Shown here: positions 52,501 to 59,700 of the stretch, piece by piece
How positions within the stretch are numbered: the first letter of the stretch is position 1
Layout: the number at the start of each line of letters is the position of its first letter
NCBI GenBank assembly: GCA_001931535.1
Contig: CP016211.1
Coordinates: 1,454,501 to 1,518,500, forward strand
DNA length: 64,000 bases
Reading direction: 5' to 3'
Origin: Minicystis rosea
GTDB lineage: Bacteria; Myxococcota_A; Polyangia; Polyangiales; Polyangiaceae
Notes under the pieces: model-generated
Database searches by the model: none
What the model saw: the letters and a program-made list of their open reading frames with translations, nothing else
Told to the model about the DNA's origin: nothing
Made by a program: the position numbers and the translations under genes

Positions 52501-53530
52501 CACGGATCCGAAGCGGGTCGACTTTGCGGTCTACCTGAAGAACGTGAAGCCCGCCAGCGCGGGCGGATGGACCGAGGCCTCGACCGACGCGACCGCAAAC
52601 ACCACCGGCTTCGCGCCCGCCGCGACGACCAGCGGCGGCCAGCAGGCGCCGAGTCACGTGGCCAGTGGGCAGACGCAGAGCAGCTCGCAGACGCAACAGG
52701 GGATGAAGGATGCCGATCTGCAATCGCTGATCGCCCAGAGCAACACCTGGTCGCACCCGCCCTCCAATGCGGACAAAGCTGCGGCCACGAAGGCGCTCGG
52801 CGATTTGATGCGCGCGCAGGGGGCGGACGCGGCGCTCGTCCAGCGGCTCGGAGAGCTGATCCAACATCCGAAGTCGATCTCTCAATTCGAATTCGCCACC
52901 TGCGCGCTCACGAGCACCGTGTATTCGTTGCTGAAGGACGATCTCGGAGGCTTCGCGCGGCTGGTGGCGGCGGAGTTCACGGGCAAGCTGTTCGACGCCG
53001 ATGGGAGCTTGAAGAGCGACTTCAGCTTCGATGGCTCGCCGGCGTCGTCGAGCGCCGCGGCCACCAATCCGATCCAGCGCGTGGTCGACGGCAAGCTCGA
53101 TGTGGCCAAGGCCCCCGTCCAGAACAAGCTCTTGTCGAACGGGGTGAAGAAGGCGCAGGCCAAGCGCTCGGATCTGGAGAACAAGGGCAAGGTCTGGTCG
53201 AACGAGCATTTGCTCGATTACCTCCTGGCTCGCGGGCTCGGCAAGATGCTGAGCAAGATGGCGCCCGCGCAGTACGAGGCGGATCTCGGGACCACCGAGA
53301 AGGTCAACCCCGGTTACCGAGACAAGACCCCGAATCGCGCGGTGAGCGCGGTGGGACCGTCGAAGAAGCACGGTGATCTACTCCTGTCCGCAGACTCGCT
53401 GGTGACGCTGGTCGATCAGGTGCTCGGGGGAATGCGCAGACGATGGTCGATGGCGCGAGCTACGATCTCGATGCCGTCAATGCCGTGCTCAAACAGCCGG
53501 GCAAGGCGCCGTTCGCGTTCGCGACGATGA
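49559..53530 (+). CDS. Giant toxin, first frame: low-complexity N-terminus, TcdA/TcdB-like glycosyltransferase, Cys/His module
   Basis: 1323 residues in this frame. Residues 1-200 are disordered, with SRDT repeats at 120-165. Residues 210-290 are Gly/Ala-rich and hydrophobic, possibly membrane-inserting. 300-620 is Ala/Ser/Asp-rich with RPTTARAPTSS repeats near 555-590. From about 737 the glycosyltransferase starts with IPKKIHLVWIGNPIHEQF and has HYGAASDLLRLYILQKHGG and the DXD motif YSDTDLAF (Asp856, Asp858), as in clostridial large toxins. After about 1050 comes module copy 1 with Cys1115 (ATCALTST). The frame fails at five G (53426-53430): one more G joins it to the frame at 53443 as LGGNAQTMVDG. 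Probably one protein with the next entry. Confidence 0.85.
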   Translation: MFRARTSRSPLRHAHNYSHPGGSSDAPSVPLDGSAAGALPGAAPPDVSLPSDASSQGAPSNGSAPNSNTSPGGQTNDLSPSPSPSRITLWDPVSRTVQSVRFSGTATKKDTAPRTVAKDTTSRDTMSRDTASRDTVTRDTASRDTVPRDTASRDTVSRDAPSRDTPSKTPATSASPVPSQAQHVPAPQPAPTAPMLADGASPSADPKPGESLGTAIGAISQGAAIGGGLIGKGATPEALGEAAQAVAGAGAAMLAGKAAPAVIGEVAKSAVGAAVSQGVAKAVSSIGESAAPNASSAAMEAAAPKAASTLAGQSTTSDTGALGEAAGTQSSPAHESATPAEALQSDGSKAASAPTAQDAKAPPADARPSADTTQQATPSKGDSTIPDTGKLEASDQANDLADTPAKSDSNALDAANAEASDKATDDLGEVIEGPPAEDANELAASSPEDASLNDSAPGAHEGNAETIAANDPSVSSDLAASSHSLTNPGLGAPSLSSVDRAAAVATAANTAVAATAAVLAFRGDNSPSAITTGASPEEATNLPTTATPSAPSSSRPTTARAPTSSRPTTARAPTSSRPTTARAPTSSRAPKRAPPPKSVHPLNKTPLVSTVHVTYRDTEGQQHTGVLVKASDPRPKVKAFEVTENSGTPPRTYNVATEVLPNSASLKVGDSVSFQDNTKNSVEGKISREIEMEVPGWDVEDGSGTIKSVPTSAIQIDPQFAQRFEQHSKQGAHEPATIPKKIHLVWIGNPIHEQFALNVEQWKARHPDWEVTLWSDSRFGGYEATAQRMSDTGVRVVDVNGDPDLDKSWYQKEAGLTSRVGDGNAGSESNQWTHYGAASDLLRLYILQKHGGVYSDTDLAFDDDASRDVADDAKALGDRAIDHDNLGELMKDNPFQLMLHRSQNDAANDLMISAPQNPYVEQLIEMAHQSLDSLYADPHKLDDYKSTTGHLQSGRATITLATTGPMALREGLKAFYHAHAATDPKRVDFAVYLKNVKPASAGGWTEASTDATANTTGFAPAATTSGGQQAPSHVASGQTQSSSQTQQGMKDADLQSLIAQSNTWSHPPSNADKAAATKALGDLMRAQGADAALVQRLGELIQHPKSISQFEFATCALTSTVYSLLKDDLGGFARLVAAEFTGKLFDADGSLKSDFSFDGSPASSSAAATNPIQRVVDGKLDVAKAPVQNKLLSNGVKKAQAKRSDLENKGKVWSNEHLLDYLLARGLGKMLSKMAPAQYEADLGTTEKVNPGYRDKTPNRAVSAVGPSKKHGDLLLSADSLVTLVDQVLGGMRRRWSMARATISMPSMPCSNSRARRRSRSRR
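49918..50045. repeat. Tandem repeats encoding SRDT units
   Basis: Units of 15 bases and multiples (for example CTCTCGAGATACGGT) encode about nine copies of SRDT-x or PRDT-x. It is a flexible charged segment near the N-terminus of the giant toxin. Confidence 0.8.
51215..51322. repeat. Three 33-bp direct repeats encoding RPTTARAPTSS
   Basis: Three almost identical 33-bp units in a row, ahead of the glycosyltransferase domain. They form a Pro/Thr/Arg linker and can vary in number by recombination. Confidence 0.85.
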
Positions 53531-53760
53531 TGAACGGAAACGCGCTGTACCAGGCGATGAGCCAGCCGGAGAGCGCGCAGCCGTTCGACGATTCCACGGC
53601 CATCGACCCGTCGAGCGCGCATCAGGTGGTGATCGACAAGCCCATCACCTTCGATGGGACGCACTACACGGTGTCGCTCTATTCGTGGCAGCAGAGCTTC
53701 TCGGTGCAGGTGGCCAAGGACGCCATGCCCAAGCTGTTCCCGGCGATCACCTACGGGAGC
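52718..53760 (+). repeat. Cys/His module, copy 1 (candidate cysteine-peptidase-like domain)
   Basis: About 348 residues, spanning the frame break. It starts LIAQSNTWSHPPSNADKA and includes FATCALTSTVYSLL (Cys codon 52901-52903), GPSKKHGDLLLSADSLVTL, FAFATMMNGNAL and TFDGTHYTVSLYSW (His codon 53662-53664). It is homologous along its length to 58864-59928. A Cys at the start of a helix and a later His in a G-T-H-Y strand fit a papain-like peptidase, but no family was recognised. Confidence 0.85.
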
Positions 53761-56700
53761 CTGGTGTCGAGTGGAACGCCGGGGACGACCGCGACGAACG
53801 AGGTGTCGTCGGTGGTGACCGGAGCCCCCAAGGGATTGAAAGGGCTCGTCGCGGCGCTCAAAGGGGGCTCGCGTCCCATCATGGGGCCGGCGACGTTGCT
53901 CGACGCGGCCAGACAAGCGATCTCCGCGGCGGACGCGGCGCTTGGCGAGGCCGAGCGCAAGGCGCGAGCGCTCGACAAGAAGGGTGAGGCGATCGCCAGG
54001 AATCTGGAGAAGCTCGAGGCGCGCGCCGTCGATTCCATCAGCGCGCGAGACACCAATCGTGCGCTCGAGAGCGAGCTTCACGCGATCGCGCAGAAGCTGG
54101 AAGCGGCCGCGCAGAGCGCCGATGCCACGGCGATCACGCAACACGCGCTGGAGCTCGATCTCTTGGCGAGCCGCGTCGCCGTGCTGACGAGCAAGAAGGA
54201 TGGCACGAAGGAGAAGGCCGCGCTGGATCAGGCGGTGAAGGCGCTGGGCGCGTTTGCGCTCGAGTCGTTCTGGAAGTCGCGGCCGGCCGCGATGAGCGAC
54301 GACGATGCGGTGAAGGCGCTGTCCGATCACCTGATGAACGCGTATCGCTCCGGCGCGGTGGACGCGGGCACCGCGGCGATCAACACCTTGGCCAAGTCGA
54401 GCGATCCTTCGTCGCGAGAATATCACGCGGCCAAGGACGCTGCGACGAAGCTCGCGGAGCAACATCAGCGCGAGATGCGCGCGGAGGGGCCGTCGCGGGC
54501 CGAGCGCGATGCGCCGCGCGCGCCGAGCGAGGTGGTCGTCCACCTCATGTCCGCGGTCGAGGCGCTCCAGGCCAAGCAGCCGAGCCCGGTTCTGGCGAAG
54601 ATCACGCGCGACGCCGAGGCCGCGATGCTCAAGCACGAGCTCACGGTCGAGCAGACGAGGAAGCTCCTCGGCGACGCGAAGGCGCTCGCGGAGGAGAGCG
54701 GTCTCACGGAGCTCGGCACGCTGATCGAGGACGCGATGACGTCGAAGCTGCCGGCGTCCTCCGCGGCGATGCCGCTGACGCGCCTGCACGACAACATCTA
54801 CGGTCGCGTGTTCGAGTCGTCGTTCATCGCGGACCTCGTGGCCTCGTCGCCGGTGGAGGTGGCCGCGGCCATGACCGCGACGGCCAAGGCGACCGCCGAG
54901 TGGTTGGACAAGCCCCCGGCACAAGGAGGGCTTCAGGAGCAGACCCTCCGTAACGTGGCCAAGTCGCTGCAGAACGATCTGAGCAGGGTCGACCCGCGCT
55001 TCTGGTTCAGCGAGGTGCCCGCGCTCGAGAGGATCCAGCGCGCGACCTCCGACGACGAGCGCATCGCGGCGATGAAGGACTACCTCAACGCCGACAAGGC
55101 CACGGGTTACGAGAGCCTCTCGGTCCCGTACGTGATGGTGAAGCTGTGGAACGCCGTCACGCAGGCGAAGATCCTCGACTGGAAAGAGCGGGCCAACGAG
55201 AACTACCGCACCACGATCCAGGCGGAGGCGAAGCGCGAGCACCCCATCGCGAAGCACAACATGAATCACCCCGAGACGGAGGGTGCCGGCATCACGTTGC
55301 GGCATCAACCGACGGCGGTGATCGAGCCCGGCACGCTCCCGAGCACGCGCCCGAGCACGGTATACACACCGAAGATCACGCCCGAGGACAAGGACGTGAC
55401 GGCCAGCACGAAGGCGGCGCTGGAGCACGGGATTCCGTTCGCCGGGGGCGTGTCGGGGACGACGAACATCATGCTGCATCTGTTCGAGCACCTCGCGAAG
55501 ACCACGGTGCCGGACCTCGACATCAAGAGCTTCCTCTTGGGCACGATGATGTTCGTGGTGCACGACGGCGGGCACTCGATGCACGAGGTGCTGTGGACCG
55601 CGAACCAGCTCGACGCGTCCTTGAACCTCGGTCTCAACCTCGGGGACAGCAGCAAGCCCAGGGAGTTCGTGGCGGACTACCAAAAGCTCATCGCGCTGTT
55701 CGAGAACGACAGGATTCATAGCGATCTCGCCCAGGCTTCCGCGAAGGCCTTCGACGCGACCCGGAAGTACTTCGACACGCACAGCCATTACGCCGCGTCG
55801 TCTCCTTCGTCGGACTCCGCGTCCACGACCCCGAGCACCAGCGCGAATGCGTCCTCCGACGCGTCGCAGAGCCCGACTGCCGTGACCTCCGGTTTTACTC
55901 CGATGTCGCAGGGGAGGGCGACGCAGGGTCTCAGGGGGCTTCTTTCAAAGGTCGCTTCGGCGATCAAGGGCAAGCCCGAGGCATCGCCTCCCGCGGCGCA
56001 GGAGCGGAGTCACCTCGACGAGAACAAGCTCGTCGCGCCGCACGCGGACAACACCACGCCTCTCCAGGATTGGAATCCGACGCACCGCGAGTGGTATCTC
56101 GATCAGGCGACGCTCCTCGACGCCTACCGGAACGCGACGGACGCTGCCACGCAGAAGCAGCTCGCGCTGCTGATGATGCACAGCCTCTACAAGGCCGCGG
56201 CCATCCATCAGGACAAGGCCGACGCCCAGGGGCGGCAGATCTCGGCGTTCCTCTCGGAGGGAGGGACATACCACCGCAGCACGGCGAATCCGCTCCTCGA
56301 TCAAATGCACGTCGCGTACGAGACGGCGCTCGGCTTTCCTCCGAACGCGAACAAGCCCGGCACGCCGACGGGGATGGTCCACCTCATCGACAGCGACCGC
56401 TTCAGCGAAGTGCTCGCGCGCGAGTACGCCCTCACCATCGACGGCGTCCCGCTGCCCCAACGGATGAACGACCTCGATCACTTCCGCGGCGCCGCCCGGA
56501 AGCTGATCGAGCACGTCGACGGCCGCACCAAGGAGGCCGGCGCGCAGCCGGTCCTCTTCGATGTCTCTTCGCTCCTCGCCGAGAAGCTCGTCGGGGCGCC
56601 GCTCGATGCCAAGGCCGTGGAGGCGATGGCTCGAGACATCGAGTCTGCGTTCCTGGACGAGGTGAATCACGCGCTGGAAGGCAAGAGCGCCGAAGACAAG

Positions 56701-59700
56701 GCGAAGCTCGTCGACAAGCTCGCGAGCGTCGTCAACTACCGCATGCAGGTGGTCGCGTTCACCCAGCATTCGCCGTCGGGCCGGTCGATGCTCGTGACGC
56801 CGCGCCTCTTCGACGGCACCCTCACGAAACGGAGCGAGCTCTCCGGGGAGATGGAGAACCTCATCTCCCTTCTCCCCAACATCCGCCAACGCTCGCTGAC
56901 GGAGCAGCTCGGGCAGTCGCTCTCGAAGAGCGGTTATCGCGTCGATCCGGTGACGGCCATGGAGGCATGGCTCGACCTCGAGAGTGTGGAGTCGATCTTC
57001 GCCAAGGAGGGTATCCCGCTCACCAGGCTCGGGACCAAGGCCGGGCCGATTCCGCAGATCCATGGCAGCGTGCAGAGCTTCCTCGGCGAGGGCACGACGT
57101 TCGCCAAGTTCAAAGACTTCGCGGAGCAGGCTGGGCACGCCAAGGATCCCGGCGTGGAGGTCCTGAGTCAGGGCACCGTCGCGCTGCTCGAGGGGCTCTC
57201 CACGATGGAGACCGCGCTCGGGGTAGACGTCCACCACGCCTTCGCCCAAAAGGGCCTTGGGGATCTGCTTCAGACGGCCTACTTCCGCATGGAAACGGCC
57301 ATGAAGGAGGCAATGACCTTTCCGGGGCCGAGCGCTTTGCCCGCGAACGTGAAGACGTTGGATGGCAAGTCTCCCAAGGCCGACGCGGCCCGCGAGGACA
57401 AGCGTCCGCCGTCCCACTTCGCCAACCAGATCGAGCTCATCCACCAACAGGCACAGGCGATCCTCGAGATCGTGAAGCCGTACCACGATGCGGACTTCGA
57501 GCGAGGTGTGCTCGGGTATCTCGGCGACACCATCCCCAACGGCCTCGAGGCGCACGCGGAGGTGTACCCGTCGGCGATGCACACGCTGGCGAGCACGCTC
57601 GCGGCGGTGGAGAAGCAGAAGGGGAGCAACGCGCTCAACATCGCCGTGCTCGCCGACAGCTATTACGAGTCGGCCGGAGCGATCGAGCACGCCAAGACGT
57701 ACGATGTCGTGACCCTCGATGGGACCACGCTGAAGGGCGGAAAGCCGCTCGGAGACGGGAGCTTCACCAAGGCGGAGCCGGACACTGGAAAGAAGGCGCC
57801 CGGCGCCGAGATGAAGACCGTTCAGAAGACGTTGGCCGAAGTCGGCAACAAGAAGATCGACGTCTTCCTCGGTGAGTTTCGCCACAACATCTCGGGGACG
57901 AGCCGCGTTTACGCGATCGAGGATCTCGCGCACCAGGTCGATCAGCTCTTCGAGAAGGAGCTGGTCGCGAACCAGCTCACGGTCGTCATCGACAACACCA
58001 TCGACAAGCTCAAGTCCGAGCACATCGAGCGCTTCCTCGAGCACAACCGGGCACGGATCGAGGGGGGCGAGCTCAACGTGGCGATCTTCCGGAGCGCGCA
58101 GAAGTTCGACATGCTCGGCATGGACAACTACTACGGCGGCTTCGTGGTGAACGTGAACGACCCGAAGTCGTTCGCGAGCTTCAACGAGCGGAGCCGAGAT
58201 CCCGTCGATCGGCTGAAGGGCCTGAATCGCCAGGGGCTCACCCACACGCTCACGCACATGGGCCGGGAGCTCGACGCCTATCGGGCCGGGCTCATGGCCA
58301 ACACCAAGGCGCTCTACGAGAAGATCCCGGCGGGCCTCAAGCACGATCCGACGGCGACGCTCCCGGACGGCGACATCCGCACGGAGATGCGGATCTCGAT
58401 GATCGAGGACGATGACAGGCAGGTCTTCCTCGACATCGATTTCAATCCGAAGGGCCAGGCCTACTACAACGCGTTCATTTCCGAGCTCAAAGCCTTCATC
58501 GAGGCGAACAACCTCCCGGTCGACGAGCGATCGAGCTTCGGATTCGCCGTCTCGAACCTCACGGGCCTCCCCAAGATGGGGAAGCTCCGGTTCAACCCGG
58601 GGCTCGAGCGGCCGGAGCAGCTCGAGCAATATGCCGACTTCTTCCAGCGCTGGTTCGACTTCGTGGCACCGCGGGTCGGCCGCAAGGACACCACCACGTC
58701 GATCCTCGACGCGCTCAAGAACGGGGGGTTGAAGAGCGTCTCGAGCGCCGCCGTCACCACGGGGTGGAGCCCTGGAGCGAACGACACGGTGGCTGGCGCG
58801 CAGACGACCAGCAGCCAGGCGGAGGCACAGGACCGCAGTGAGCCGCAGCGGAGCTCGAACGATGCGCTCGAAAATCTGATCGCGCAGAGCAACACGTGGT
58901 CGCATCCACCTTCGAGCGCGGATCGGGCCGAGGCCCAAAAGCTCCTCGGTGATCTGATGCGCAGCCAGGGCGCGGATGCGGCGCTCATCCATCGATTGGG
59001 AGAGCTGATTCAGAGCCCGGGGTCGATCTCCCAAGACGAGTTCTCCACCTGCGCGCTCACGAGCGCCGTCCATTCGCTGCTCCAGAACGATCTCGGCGGC
59101 TTCGCGCGGCTCGTCACGTCCGTGTTCACCGGCCGGCTCCTCGCGCGCGACGGCAGCCTGCTCGCGGACTTCTCCCTGGGCTCGAATTCACCCGCGCCGG
59201 GAAGCGCCGTCACGAATCCCATCCAGCGCGTCCTCGACGGCAGCCTCGATGTGAGCCGCGCGGGGATCCAAAACAAGCTCCTCTCCAATGCGGTCAAGCG
59301 AGCGAAGGCCAAGCGATCCGATCTGGAGAGCAAAGGGAAGGGCAAGGCGTGGTCGAACGAGCACGTGCTCGACTATCTCCTCTCGCGCAGCCTCGGCAAG
59401 ATGCTGAGCAAGATGGCGCCGGAGCAGTACGAGGCGGATCTCGAGGCCACGGAGGAGGTCAATCCCGGTTACCGCGACAAGGCGGAGACGCGCGCGGCGG
59501 ATGCGACGGGGCCGTCGAAGAAGCACGGTGATCTGCTGCTCTCGGCGGACTCGCTGGTGACGCTGTTCGGGGAGGTCTTCGGGGCCGGTGCCCAGACCGT
59601 GATTGCGGGCGAGGACTACGATCTCGATGCCGTGAACGATGCGCTTCTGAGCCCTTCGCAGGCGCCGTTCGCGTTCGCGACGATGATGAATGGCCAGGCG

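Noticed and set aside
55945..59073. 1042-codon minus-strand open frame opposite the toxin
   Set aside because: Arg/Leu/Glu-rich antisense shadow; the plus strand carries recognisable domains and a collinear duplicated module.
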